Numbered from the stretch's first letter, positions 45,608 to 53,940 are shown. The stretch is DNA of 64,000 nucleotides from Maritalea sp049801075 (GCF_049801075.1 NZ_JBNAGG010000005.1:1-64000), one strand, 5' to 3'. The notes: generated by a model not told the origin, from the sequence alone. Translations and numbers: made by a program.

Positions 45608-47013
45608 TTCAGAACGGTCCTTGCATATTCTGTCAGACGTGCGCCACCAGCTGCATTCCAGCCAGCAACATATTCGTCCCATTGGTCCATCGACCATTCT
45701 CCAGATACAAAGCGATAGACGCTTGTGCGGTAATAATTGTTAGCAGCATCCACATCTGCGGCATAATCTGCTGGCCACACAAAGCTATTATCTGGTGTGA
45801 AGTATTTTGCGCCCTGTTCAAGCGAAGCTGCCGCAACCGGAGACATAAGGTCTGTCGGTGGTGTCCAAGCCGACGGTTGTGCAATCATGAAACGTGGATA
45901 CCAAGTGCCGATTTTCTCAGTTGTCGCATACTCACCATTTGAAAGTGTGTAATGAGTGCCTTCAAAGCCCATGCGCTCCATCATTTGGCCCTCAGGACTT
46001 GCCAAGAAATCCATCAATTTTGCTACCATTTCTTTATTTTCGGAAAGAACTGACATCGCAAAACCGCGAGACTCTTTAGACACATCCACAGCCTGCAAGC
46101 CTGCTGGCGGTTCAAGAAGCGCAAGTTCTGTATCTGGGTGCACCTGACGCATTTTTGTGCGGTAAATATCAACAACCGGACCTGAAGTGCCCATAACGAC
46201 AGCAACACGACCAGTATAAAATTTGTCCTCTTTTACTTCCCAGTTGGAAGTCACAAACTCTGGATCCAATTGACCGCTTGCAAACATGTCATGATAAAAG
46301 GCCAATTTTTCGCGCTCATTTTCAGAAACGCGTGAACTTATCCAATTGCCATCACCGTCCTTCAACCAAGATTTTTCAATACCAAAAGCACGGTTAAACA
46401 CCGCATCAAGTTCTGCGGTAGTGTTTGGCGTAATGATCGCGTGGGTATCATTTTTACCATTGCCATCATAATCCGTTGCTGAAAGCGTATCGAGCAGTTT
46501 CTTCCACTCATTAAGGTTTTGCGGCGAGTCCATGCCGGTCATTTCCAACCAGTCTTTACGCATTACGGGCGATTTTGTGCGCGCCGGGAATACATAAAGC
46601 AAATATGGGTAGTTCTCGAGGCGTTCAGCATTATGTGGCCACATTGCGCCGGCAAGATTTTCACTGCTTTCGATATATGGACGCCAATCTTCTAAAAGAC
46701 CTTGGTTGGCAAACTGTTCATCACCACCTTGGAAATAGATCAAATCCGGAATATCACCGGACAACAGCATTAGCGCCAGTTTATCTTGGTAACCTGATGC
46801 TGGTAGATCGACGATTTCGATGTCGATTTCATTACCTTGTGCGGTCATCGCCTTCTCGATGCGCTCAATATGAGCAACATCTTCTGGGTTTGTGGTCAAA
46901 AGGTCTTTAGCCACAACTCGAATGGTAACGGGGTCGGCGTATGCCACATTGCCGAATGCGGCAACGCTAAGTGCAATTGCAGCAACCGACTTTCTAAGTA
47001 TTTTAGCAAGCAT
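45604..47013 (-). CDS. extracellular solute-binding protein (LplA-like)
   Basis: 469 residues. A signal peptide (MLAKILRKSVAAIALSVAAF, cleavage near AYA/DP) precedes a cluster-B type binding-protein fold (DIEIVDLPASGYQDKLALMLLSGDIPDLIYFQG, LNEWKKLLDTL). GGAGGAGA lies before the ATG. It should bind the imported sugar or riboside in the periplasm and hand it to the two permeases downstream in the map but upstream in the operon. The ligand cannot be read from sequence. Confidence 0.9.
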   Translation of the reverse strand: MLAKILRKSVAAIALSVAAFGNVAYADPVTIRVVAKDLLTTNPEDVAHIERIEKAMTAQGNEIDIEIVDLPASGYQDKLALMLLSGDIPDLIYFQGGDEQFANQGLLEDWRPYIESSENLAGAMWPHNAERLENYPYLLYVFPARTKSPVMRKDWLEMTGMDSPQNLNEWKKLLDTLSATDYDGNGKNDTHAIITPNTTAELDAVFNRAFGIEKSWLKDGDGNWISSRVSENEREKLAFYHDMFASGQLDPEFVTSNWEVKEDKFYTGRVAVVMGTSGPVVDIYRTKMRQVHPDTELALLEPPAGLQAVDVSKESRGFAMSVLSENKEMVAKLMDFLASPEGQMMERMGFEGTHYTLSNGEYATTEKIGTWYPRFMIAQPSAWTPPTDLMSPVAAASLEQGAKYFTPDNSFVWPADYAADVDAANNYYRTSVYRFVSGEWSMDQWDEYVAGWNAAGGARLTEYARTVLK

Positions 47014-47042
47014 AAAATGTCTCCTCCTAGAAATGCTCGTTG

Positions 47043-47945
47043 TTATCCTTTAAGCGCACCGCTCATGGTGCCTTTTGTGAAGAATTTTAAAATGAGGGGA
47101 TAAACCACCAGAATTGGCGCAATGGTGAAGATGATCATGCCTGCTTTAAGCGCGCGCATGCTGATCTGACTGGCGCCTTCGTAAGTGTTCATCGCCTGTA
47201 CGCCCACAATCGCCGCCTTGTCGCCTTCCACCACAAATTGACGCAACACAACTTGCAACGGCCACATGCCTTGGTCGTTCAAATAAATCATTGGACGAAG
47301 GAAATCGTTCCAGTGATAGACGAGGTAAAACAGGGTAATTGTTGCCAATGCAGATCGGGTGACCGGCAAAACAACCTTCCAAAATGTTTGGAATGCATTC
47401 GCGCCATCAAGCTCTGCCGCTTCCAGCAACTCTTCAGGAATTTCCTCAAAGAAACGGATGAGAATGATCAGGTACCACGCATTTACCATCTTGAACAAAA
47501 TGACCGACCAATAGGTGTTGAGAAGGCCAAGCTCTCGAATGACGAAATAATCAGGAATCAAACCCGGCTCAAAAACAATCGTCGCCAAAACAAGTACAAA
47601 AAGCACTCGACGCCCCGGCAATTTTGGCCGAGATAACGCCCACGCCATCAGCGCGGTGAACGTGACGTTCAAAATGGTGCCCGTAACCGTAATGAATATT
47701 GAATTTAACAAGCCGCTTTGCACATTTGGATGGGTAAAGAGCAAATGCCACACATCAAATGATAGGCCGCTTGGCATGATAGCAAGCCCGCTCATACCCG
47801 GCACCTCTGCCGGGTCAGATAGCGAAATCGCGAGAAGGTTTAAGACAGGCTGCACGGTCACTACAACCATTAGCAAAAGCGAAGAAACAATGATTGCCTG
47901 TTCAACACGTTCAAGCGGTGTACGATTGGAATGGGTCATTACCAA
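47043..47945 (-). CDS. ABC importer permease (LplC/YtcP-like)
   Basis: 300 residues with six membrane helices and the importer EAA loop (EELLEAAELDGANAFQTFWKVVLP). The N-terminal sequence and the end (FTKGTMSGALKG) fit the LplC/YtcP group, which serves oligosaccharide importers. It overlaps the first permease gene by 7 nt, so the two are translationally coupled. Confidence 0.92.
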   Translation of the reverse strand: MVMTHSNRTPLERVEQAIIVSSLLLMVVVTVQPVLNLLAISLSDPAEVPGMSGLAIMPSGLSFDVWHLLFTHPNVQSGLLNSIFITVTGTILNVTFTALMAWALSRPKLPGRRVLFVLVLATIVFEPGLIPDYFVIRELGLLNTYWSVILFKMVNAWYLIILIRFFEEIPEELLEAAELDGANAFQTFWKVVLPVTRSALATITLFYLVYHWNDFLRPMIYLNDQGMWPLQVVLRQFVVEGDKAAIVGVQAMNTYEGASQISMRALKAGMIIFTIAPILVVYPLILKFFTKGTMSGALKG

Positions 47946-48925
47946 ACCCCCTTGCCGGTCAACCGCTTAGAAATGGTGTGCGCGGCAAGAATGAGCACCA
48001 TGCCAATTAGTCCCTTGAAAAGCCCAGCGGCGGTTGCAAGCGAGAATTGTCCCGATTGCAATCCTAGGCGATAAACATAGGTATCCAAGATATCGATCTG
48101 ATCGCGAATGGCGTCGTTGCTGAGGTTGAAAATTTGATCAAAGCCAGCGCTCATAAACAGGCCAACATTTAGAATGAAAAGCGTTGCAATTGTCGGTGCG
48201 ATGCCTGGCAAGGTCACGTACCAAATCTTTTGCCAGCGGCTAGCCCCATCCATTTCTGCCGCATCATACAGCTGCGGATCGATCGCCATGATGGCCGCAA
48301 AATAAAGGAGGGAATCCCACCCTGCACTACGCCAAATTTCAGAAAACACAACAACCCAACGGATCGATGCTGATTGCGTCATAAAGGGTTCGGGCGATAG
48401 CCCAAACCAACCGCGCATTTCATTGATCACCCCGTCGGACGGCGAAAGAGCAGCGATAAAGATACCGGCGATCACCACCCATGAAAGGAAGTGAGGCAAG
48501 TAAATTGCAGATTGTATGACCTGGCGCAGTCGCGTTCCGTTGACCTCATTGATCATCAAAGCGACCAATATTGGAACCGGGAACACAAATATGATCTTCA
48601 TCCCGGAAATCAGCAACGTATTTAGCAGCACACTAAAGAATACCGGTGAGGCGAATAGCGATGCGAAATGCTTAAAACCTACCCAAATGTTAGGTCCAAA
48701 AATCCGAAAATCTTCAAATGCCAGTTTCGCCTGCCAAATCGGAAAATAATGAAACAATGCGAAGTAGATTACCCCAGGCGCCAGCATCAAATAGTATGGC
48801 CACCAAGTGCGGAACTGCACTTTTACACGCTGCCAACGCGTCATTGCTGCACTGTTGCCTCCATTGTTGGGAACGTTCCCATTTTCAGCTAAATCGCTTG
48901 ACGCATTACCTGGCGTTGCGGACAT
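47939..48925 (-). CDS. ABC importer permease (LplB-like)
   Basis: 328 residues with six membrane helices after a soluble Asn/Gly-rich N-terminus (about 1-40), and the EAA loop DAAEMDGASRWQKIWYVTLPG. The end (KRLTGKGVW) is typical of LplB/YteP-like permeases. The poorly conserved N-terminal codons contain a perfect LacI-type palindrome (48868-48881), so this region may serve as DNA signal as well as code. Confidence 0.92.
   Translation of the reverse strand: MSATPGNASSDLAENGNVPNNGGNSAAMTRWQRVKVQFRTWWPYYLMLAPGVIYFALFHYFPIWQAKLAFEDFRIFGPNIWVGFKHFASLFASPVFFSVLLNTLLISGMKIIFVFPVPILVALMINEVNGTRLRQVIQSAIYLPHFLSWVVIAGIFIAALSPSDGVINEMRGWFGLSPEPFMTQSASIRWVVVFSEIWRSAGWDSLLYFAAIMAIDPQLYDAAEMDGASRWQKIWYVTLPGIAPTIATLFILNVGLFMSAGFDQIFNLSNDAIRDQIDILDTYVYRLGLQSGQFSLATAAGLFKGLIGMVLILAAHTISKRLTGKGVW
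48868..48881. promoter_or_regulatory. LacI-type operator inside permease gene
   Basis: TGGGAACGTTCCCA is a perfect 14-bp palindrome with the central CG typical of LacI/GalR operators. It differs at one position from the site upstream of the lacI-like gene (50004-50017), 1.14 kb away. Confidence 0.6.
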
Positions 48926-48931
48926 AATGAC

Positions 48932-49999
48932 TTACCCTCTTTCAACTATCGCTATTTTAGCGCCAGCTCTTGCTTCGGCTAAAGATGCACGCTCTGTCAC
49001 CGCACAAGGCAACAACACATGGCGACGCTCCAACCGTCCCTCAATTTCGTCTTTGAGCAAACGTACGCCTTCTATGCCTATCTGTCTTGATGGCTTGGAA
49101 ATTGTTGTCAAACCTGGAAAGGCATATGCCCCCGCCGGAATGCCGTCGAACCCCAAAACAGAAATATCTTCAGGACACCGCAGACCCACTTCCTGAACGG
49201 CGATTACTGCTCCAAGCGCCATCAAATCGTTTGCCGCAAAAATGCAACTTGGCAACGCTTTACTCTCACTCAATAAACTTTTGGTGGCATCAATGCCAGA
49301 CTGAACTGAATACTCACCTTCCCTTGTCGCAAGGGCCTCAGGATCCACTCCGTGCTCGATACACCAATCATGCACTGCACGGAAAAATCGTACCCGCGCC
49401 AAACGATTTTTCGGCCCCATAATTAGTGCCGGCGGCCGATGACCGATCTTTGCAAGATGCTGCAATCCTAGCTCGACGCCTTGCTTAATATCGCTACCCA
49501 CACTTGAAAGCTCTGGAAAACGTTCAGCGGAAGAACCAATCAGCACAACCGGCAATCCAAACCGCCCAAGCCCATCAATATAGTCAGATACTGGGTTCAC
49601 CAATGCGCCATCAACTCGCGCTTGTCGTAAGGCCTGCAAATGACTCGCCTCCCGCCCGGCATCCCAATCAGAACTAAAAATTAACAGCGACTGACCAGCC
49701 TGCGCCGCTTCATCCTGCGCCCCCCGCGCCACCTCCGCCCAAAAAGGATTGGCAATATCTGGAATTACAAGCCCCAGCATACCGGAACGACCAGAGCGGA
49801 GCGATTGCGCTAGGTGATTCCGCTCATATCCCAACCGAGCTGCCGCCTGCATCACACGCTCACGCGTGGTGTCGCTAATGCTCTCAACGCCTGAAAGCGC
49901 CCTTGCCACGGTACTTTTGGAGACACCTGCAAGCTCAGCTATATCGATAATGGTTGGACGCCTCTGTCTCAACTGCTCGACCCCAAATACATTTCTCAA
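48932..49999 (-). CDS. LacI-family repressor of sugar operon
   Basis: 355 residues from TTG 49999. The DNA-binding domain (PTIIDIAELAGVSKSTVARALSGVESISDTTRERV, about 14-48) with a hinge helix and a periplasmic-binding-like effector domain (LGLVIPDIANPFWAEVARG, CIFAANDLMALGAV, VLGFDGIPAGAY) are clear. It lies 6 bp before the permease genes, so it is the first gene of the operon and probably controls itself and the rest through two matching operators. Confidence 0.92.
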   Translation of the reverse strand: MRNVFGVEQLRQRRPTIIDIAELAGVSKSTVARALSGVESISDTTRERVMQAAARLGYERNHLAQSLRSGRSGMLGLVIPDIANPFWAEVARGAQDEAAQAGQSLLIFSSDWDAGREASHLQALRQARVDGALVNPVSDYIDGLGRFGLPVVLIGSSAERFPELSSVGSDIKQGVELGLQHLAKIGHRPPALIMGPKNRLARVRFFRAVHDWCIEHGVDPEALATREGEYSVQSGIDATKSLLSESKALPSCIFAANDLMALGAVIAVQEVGLRCPEDISVLGFDGIPAGAYAFPGLTTISKPSRQIGIEGVRLLKDEIEGRLERRHVLLPCAVTERASLAEARAGAKIAIVERG

Positions 50000-50003
50000 A
50001 CTT

Positions 50004-50017
50004 TGGGAACGTTACCA
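50004..50017. promoter_or_regulatory. LacI-type operator upstream of operon
   Basis: TGGGAACGTTACCA, five bases upstream of the lacI-like start codon, is a 14-bp near-palindrome with one mismatched pair and a central CG. It matches the intragenic site 48868-48881 at 13 of 14 positions. Confidence 0.62.
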
Positions 50018-50198
50018 ATCATTCAAGTTTTTGTAAATATGAAAAGAATATGACGTTGAAATTGTTGATAATTGAAGACGCATAATCATGAAAATCCAGC
50101 ACATAGATTGGCAAAATGAATTACTTCACCTCCTTCTAAGCCTTCATTCCCGTAACAATATCGTTGAATAAACTTAGTATTATCGCACTAGATGAACA

Positions 50199-50309
50199 TT
50201 AGTAACGAAACCGTCCAACGGCATCTTCACGCCGTTTATGGGTTTCGCGCCGAAATCGCCCCATGCCCGCTTCCCGCCCAGTGATGACATTGCTTAGGAT
50301 CCCGCCCAC
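50199..50309 (-). CDS. possible small protein of 36 residues
   Basis: GTG 50309 to TAA 50199-50201, with AGGAG about 10 nt upstream. The product is strongly basic at its C-terminus (GREAGMGRFRRETHKRREDAV). It fills part of the 340-bp gap between the LacI-type and XRE-type regulators. I do not recognise it; it could be a small protein, a gene scrap or chance. The rest of the gap (50018-50198, 50310-50354) shows nothing firm. Confidence 0.3.
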   Translation of the reverse strand: MGGILSNVITGREAGMGRFRRETHKRREDAVGRFRY

Positions 50310-50354
50310 GAATAAGGTCACTCCTATGAGCTAGGAGAAGTTTGTCGATCTAGG

Positions 50355-50687
50355 TCATCTACCGCTGAAACTTGATAGCGCCTCAATTTGATCAGCGAGC
50401 AATCGCAATTGATCTTCGCCAAGACTATTGAGAGCATTTTCAATTCGGGCGATGTTCATTTTCTTTTCGTCCGATGCGGCGCTCATAGTATCGAAACCCA
50501 ACAACCAATTTGGTGTCGTACCCAACCTATCAGCAATTCTACATAAAGTTGCCAAATCGGGTTCACGTTGACCAGCGACATAGTAGGAATACCTTCGCTC
50601 CTCCAATCCAATTCGCCTTGCAGCCTCTGCATTGGAAATATTTAGCTGTTGTGCACGCTCACGCAAACGATCAGACAGTTTCTTCAT
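50355..50687 (-). CDS. XRE-family (Cro/CI-type) repressor
   Basis: 110 residues. The HTH is at about 14-62 (LNISNAEAARRIGLEERRYSYYVAGQREPDLATLCRIADRLGTTPNWLLG), followed by a short helical tail. It looks like a phage- or island-type repressor. Its start codon touches a perfect inverted repeat, and two weaker copies follow in the divergent spacer, so it probably represses itself and the two small plus-strand genes. Confidence 0.85.
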   Translation of the reverse strand: MKKLSDRLRERAQQLNISNAEAARRIGLEERRYSYYVAGQREPDLATLCRIADRLGTTPNWLLGFDTMSAASDEKKMNIARIENALNSLGEDQLRLLADQIEALSSFSGR

Positions 50688-50762
50688 AAGAACAATATGT
50701 TCTTAGTTGACACATATGATCCACGAACAATATGGTCTATTATGAGATCATATTGTTCTTAT
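50687..50762. promoter_or_regulatory. three operator palindromes and divergent promoter
   Basis: TAAGAACA-ATA-TGTTCTTA (50687-50705) has perfect 8-bp arms. Weaker copies are centred at 50731 (GAACA-ATA-TGGTC) and 50752 (GATCA-TAT-TGTTC). A plus-strand promoter, TTGACA (50707-50712) and TATGGT (50731-50736) with an 18-bp spacer, is overlapped by the second copy. This fits repression by the XRE protein. Confidence 0.68.
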
Positions 50763-50774
50763 TGGATTTGTATC

Positions 50775-51053
50775 ATGAAAACTCAAAACGCCAGACCACT
50801 GAGACCAAGTAAAAATGACATGCACTTTTCCCTCACCAAGTATTTTATCGCGCTGACCCTTTGCACCATTGGAATGCCAGCAATCGCATTATTGCTTGGG
50901 CAGTTTACCGGCGGCTATAGCAGCCCAATTGTGGGTCCAGTCAGTTTGTTTCTAGACCATTTCGGTTATGTGATTGGTCAGGTTTGGATGCTCTCAATTT
51001 TAGGTGCGGCTATCTTTGCCATTTGGCGCTCAGTCGGTGCATCAAGAAAATGA
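50775..51053 (+). CDS. small membrane protein, unknown
   Basis: 92 residues from ATG 50775. Two membrane helices (about 21-42 and 64-85) flank a Gly/Ser-rich loop (GQFTGGYSSPIVGPVSL). No family is recognised. It is divergent from the XRE repressor and overlaps the next gene by ATGA, so the two form a small unit under the three-operator spacer. Confidence 0.6.
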   Translation: MKTQNARPLRPSKNDMHFSLTKYFIALTLCTIGMPAIALLLGQFTGGYSSPIVGPVSLFLDHFGYVIGQVWMLSILGAAIFAIWRSVGASRK

Positions 51054-51424
51054 AGTCACATCCCCTCTATTCATTTGCTGCCGCAATAATATTCAACGCT
51101 ACCCTCGCCAGTTCCAGCGCCTATAGCCAAACTTATGCTGAGCCAATAAGTGAAGAGATGATATTTGGGGCAGGCACTGTAGTCGCCTATCAAGAAAAGT
51201 GCAGCCTAACACTAGTTGATCCTCAAACTCGAACGCAGGTTGAGCTGATTAGGACAGCTTACGTTCGCGATCATCGATTTATTGACGGATATCGCTATGG
51301 CTTACAAGCAGTCGATATGAGCAAATACATCTATGGCGATCTCGTCTGTCACGCGCTTGTTTCTGTCGTGAATGCCGATCGGGTTGAAAAAGGCTTTCCA
51401 CCGTTATTTGCAGAGCTCGACTAG
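51050..51424 (+). CDS. small secreted protein, unknown
   Basis: 124 residues from ATG 51050, which overlaps the previous stop as ATGA. A signal peptide (MKSHPLYSFAAAIIFNATLASSSAYSQ is 27 residues, cut near YSQ/TY) leads to a mature part with two Cys (EKCSLTLVD, DLVCHALV) that could pair. No family is recognised. Its stop codon and that of the convergent recombinase share the palindrome CTAG (51421-51424). Confidence 0.6.
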   Translation: MKSHPLYSFAAAIIFNATLASSSAYSQTYAEPISEEMIFGAGTVVAYQEKCSLTLVDPQTRTQVELIRTAYVRDHRFIDGYRYGLQAVDMSKYIYGDLVCHALVSVVNADRVEKGFPPLFAELD

Positions 51425-53022
51425 TCTAGTCCAAGCTTCTTACGAAATTCGCTATCAAGTGCAATCGCCCTCTTAAATTCTGGCGTGTCTCGAACCAGTT
51501 GATGATAGTGCAACCGAAGCAATAGCTCGTTTGCCTCCTCAGTGAAAGTTATGCCATTACGAATATTTTCAAATTCCCTTCGACACCCATCGGTTGTCAT
51601 CCTAGCGTAGTGCGCTTCAGTGGTTTGCATGGTCTCATGCCCTAGGCTCGTCGACCACGCCTTTCGCTGCGCATTCGTCAACTGCATTTTGTCACCGAAA
51701 TCTTTCAAGAAGTGGCGCGCCGAATGTGGAACAAACTTCTTGAGTCCAGCACATTCGCAAGCCCTCTCAAAAGCATCTGAGATAGCGCTCGTCGACTTCA
51801 GTGGATCAATAATTGGCCGATTTTCTGCAACCAGCATTGTGGGCTTATTCAATATCTCAATTGGTGGGAACAGCGCATCATTGTCTTTAATACCGCGCTC
51901 TAGCAGCATCTGCATGTAATCAATCAAAATCTGATCAAAACGGTCATTCAATGGGAACCAAAATGTTCGCATTGATTTTGAGTTCTTAGTTCTCACCTCA
52001 GTTGCGTCTTGATTGACCTCTTTTTTGTCAATATCAACATGTTTGAGCCTCAATGAGACTGTCGCGTCTGCCCTCGTTCCAAAAACGAAACTTGCCGCGA
52101 CTATCGCGCGGTCACGTTGCTGGGCAAGTGTATTCGCCGGCATACTGGAGATCATCAATTCAACTTCATCCATAGATGGATAATCCCGAATTTTTGTCCC
52201 TGCCGCCCCTGCCAGATCAGCTCTTGATAGTTCTAAATAGTCAGGAATTGACCTATTTAGACGCCGATAGCCTTCCTGCTTGGTCAACCAAACGATAAAT
52301 TTTCTCAGATGGGATGCCGCATGTGCAATTGAGCTTTTGCTTCTTCCGTCCATACCTTCAGCGACTAAATAGCGTCGATAGCGGGTTGCATCGTCAGTTT
52401 TGAGTTTATCAAATGGCTTCCAGTGCAAAAACTCCTCAAAAGCACGGATATCTGCTAGATAAACATCCTGTGTCTTTTTGTTGTACCGTTCGGTGTATTT
52501 TTGGAACTCAAAAATGATGCGCTCATTCTCAGCGCTATATTCGACAACTCCACTACCCTGATCTTTCACAACATCACCGGGAACCAATTTATTATCTTCG
52601 TCTAACAATTGCAGGGTGATGTTGGACTCCAGCGCCTTGCAAATTTGCCGATATTGCGCACCAGAAATAACTTTCTGAACGACCTTTTCACATTCTGGGC
52701 ACGTCGCGTGTGCCCAGAAACGGCTCGATGTTCCCTCTTCAAAGTTCCAACTTCTAGATTCAGGCCAAGTTCTTGCTTTGCAGGAAAAGCACTTGAATTG
52801 CCCCAAGCGAAGTTTCTGCTTTTGCTCCAATTGCCGCTGCTTGAGAAAAAGGCGCAGTTCACTTCCTTTAAAAAGAAGTGGCTGTCGCTCATCAATCGAA
52901 CAAAGACCTGACTTTCGCCAGTTCGTGACCGTGTTTTTATGCACGCTAAATGTTTCGCAAATCGCTTCTACGTCATAGACACGATTTTTCTTAGCGCGCG
53001 TATAATTATACGCCCGCACCAT
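51421..53022 (-). CDS. tyrosine recombinase with N-terminal HTH and zinc-ribbon-like domain
   Basis: 533 residues. An N-terminal helix-turn-helix (VEAICETFSVHKNTVTNWRKSG, about 18-39) is followed by a zinc-ribbon-like part with paired cysteines (FKCFSCKA, then ATCPECEK), a SAM-like core domain (about 170-260) and a catalytic domain with Arg in GTRADATVSL, HSARH, LGHETMQTTEAHYAR (nucleophile Tyr). The catalytic set looks complete. The HTH and Cys-rich front is unusual for island integrases. The AlpA-like gene starts 2 bp upstream, so they are co-transcribed. Confidence 0.88.
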   Translation of the reverse strand: MVRAYNYTRAKKNRVYDVEAICETFSVHKNTVTNWRKSGLCSIDERQPLLFKGSELRLFLKQRQLEQKQKLRLGQFKCFSCKARTWPESRSWNFEEGTSSRFWAHATCPECEKVVQKVISGAQYRQICKALESNITLQLLDEDNKLVPGDVVKDQGSGVVEYSAENERIIFEFQKYTERYNKKTQDVYLADIRAFEEFLHWKPFDKLKTDDATRYRRYLVAEGMDGRSKSSIAHAASHLRKFIVWLTKQEGYRRLNRSIPDYLELSRADLAGAAGTKIRDYPSMDEVELMISSMPANTLAQQRDRAIVAASFVFGTRADATVSLRLKHVDIDKKEVNQDATEVRTKNSKSMRTFWFPLNDRFDQILIDYMQMLLERGIKDNDALFPPIEILNKPTMLVAENRPIIDPLKSTSAISDAFERACECAGLKKFVPHSARHFLKDFGDKMQLTNAQRKAWSTSLGHETMQTTEAHYARMTTDGCRREFENIRNGITFTEEANELLLRLHYHQLVRDTPEFKRAIALDSEFRKKLGLD

Positions 53023-53024
53023 GA

Positions 53025-53387
53025 TTATCCACCGAGGTGCTCTTGTTCAAACTGAATGATGTCTGCTGCTCGCCAGCGCGTGGTTCCTGGCGTGATACAT
53101 ACGGGCTTGGGGAAGTTCGGTATATTCTTTAGCCAGTTCCAGATGGTCGCTGGCTTGACGGAAAACCGTTCCGCAACTTCCTTGACCGAGAAGTAGGCCT
53201 TACCTGGCTGCAAACACAGCGCCTCTGGCGCTGAGCGAGGTTCTCGTGGAGGATTGGATTCCTGCGATCCAGCCAACTTCTTGGCCGGTGCATGATCGGA
53301 TTTGGTTTTCTTTGAAGATTTTTGGCCTAAATCTAAATTCGGGTCCAAAAGCGATAGGGTATTAGTATCCTTGACAGCGCGAGGCAT
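53025..53387 (-). CDS. AlpA-like HTH protein, possible excisionase
   Basis: 120 residues. The N-terminal half is a charged, disordered stretch; the C-terminal 60 residues form an AlpA/MerR-like helix-turn-helix (FSVKEVAERFSVKPATIWNWLKNIPNFPKPVCI...TRWRAADIIQFEQEHL). Such proteins control or direct excision of integrated elements. It precedes the large recombinase in one operon at the tRNA end of the island. Confidence 0.82.
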   Translation of the reverse strand: MPRAVKDTNTLSLLDPNLDLGQKSSKKTKSDHAPAKKLAGSQESNPPREPRSAPEALCLQPGKAYFSVKEVAERFSVKPATIWNWLKNIPNFPKPVCITPGTTRWRAADIIQFEQEHLGG

Positions 53388-53563
53388 AACTCACCTTTCC
53401 TTCACCCCATAGGGCTGGGTGGAAATGTGAAGCCCCTCTTGCGCTTCGAAAAAACTACGATTTGAGCTAATCTTGAGTGATTCTGACGGGAATTGCCAAG
53501 ATAAAAATTTAGATCAGCTAAAGCCTGTGAATAACTTTACGGTAACCTAGAGCGTTAATTTGG

Positions 53564-53595
53564 TGGTGGGCCGACTGGTGGGCTGAAGTGCCATT
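53564..53595 (+). repeat. paired TGGTGGGC motif at right island end
   Basis: TGGTGGGCC (53564-53572) and TGGTGGGCT (53576-53584) again lie 12 bp apart, followed by GAAGTGCCATT. The block matches 16659-16690 at 26 of 32 positions. The GTG at 53588 aligns with the integrase start codon of the left copy, but only 13 codons follow. Confidence 0.6.
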
Positions 53596-53638
53596 CCAGA
53601 ATTTTTATCATGTAAATTCAATTAGTTAACAAAAGGAG

Positions 53639-53652
53639 TGGCGGAGAGAGAG
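53639..53652. repeat. attachment core in tRNA-Ser 3' end
   Basis: The 14 bp TGGCGGAGAGAGAG are the reverse complement of the tRNA 3' end including CCA and are repeated exactly at 16513-16526. This keeps the tRNA whole after integration. Confidence 0.82.
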
Positions 53653-53728
53653 GGATTCGAACCCTCGAGACGGTTCCCCGCCTACACGCGTTCCAGGCGT
53701 GCGCCTTCGACCACTCGGCCACCTCTCC
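53639..53728 (-). tRNA. tRNA-Ser (anticodon GGA)
   Basis: 90 nt including an encoded CCA. Acceptor stem GGAGAGG pairs with the UCUCUCC before discriminator G (one G-U). D arm GGCCGAGUGGUCGAAGGC, anticodon stem CACGC/GCGUG with loop CUGGAAC, a long variable arm and T arm GAGGGUUCGAAUCCCUC are all visible. GGA reads UCC/UCU serine codons. It is the island target. Confidence 0.97.
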
Positions 53729-53940
53729 GACGCGACAGTTTGCACTGCCAGAACCTCTGAATTTGCCCTTGTCCCAAGTAGGGGAAAGCGCGAAGCAGAA
53801 TGCGCTGCAATATACTGATCACAATCAAGATCGCAAGTGTTCACGAACATGTTTCTGCCGTTGAATTGCATTTATTTATGTTTATCTTGTTTAGCAGGCT
53901 ATTGTGTGGCCCATGGGGCCTGAGCAGAGAAGGTGAAATC

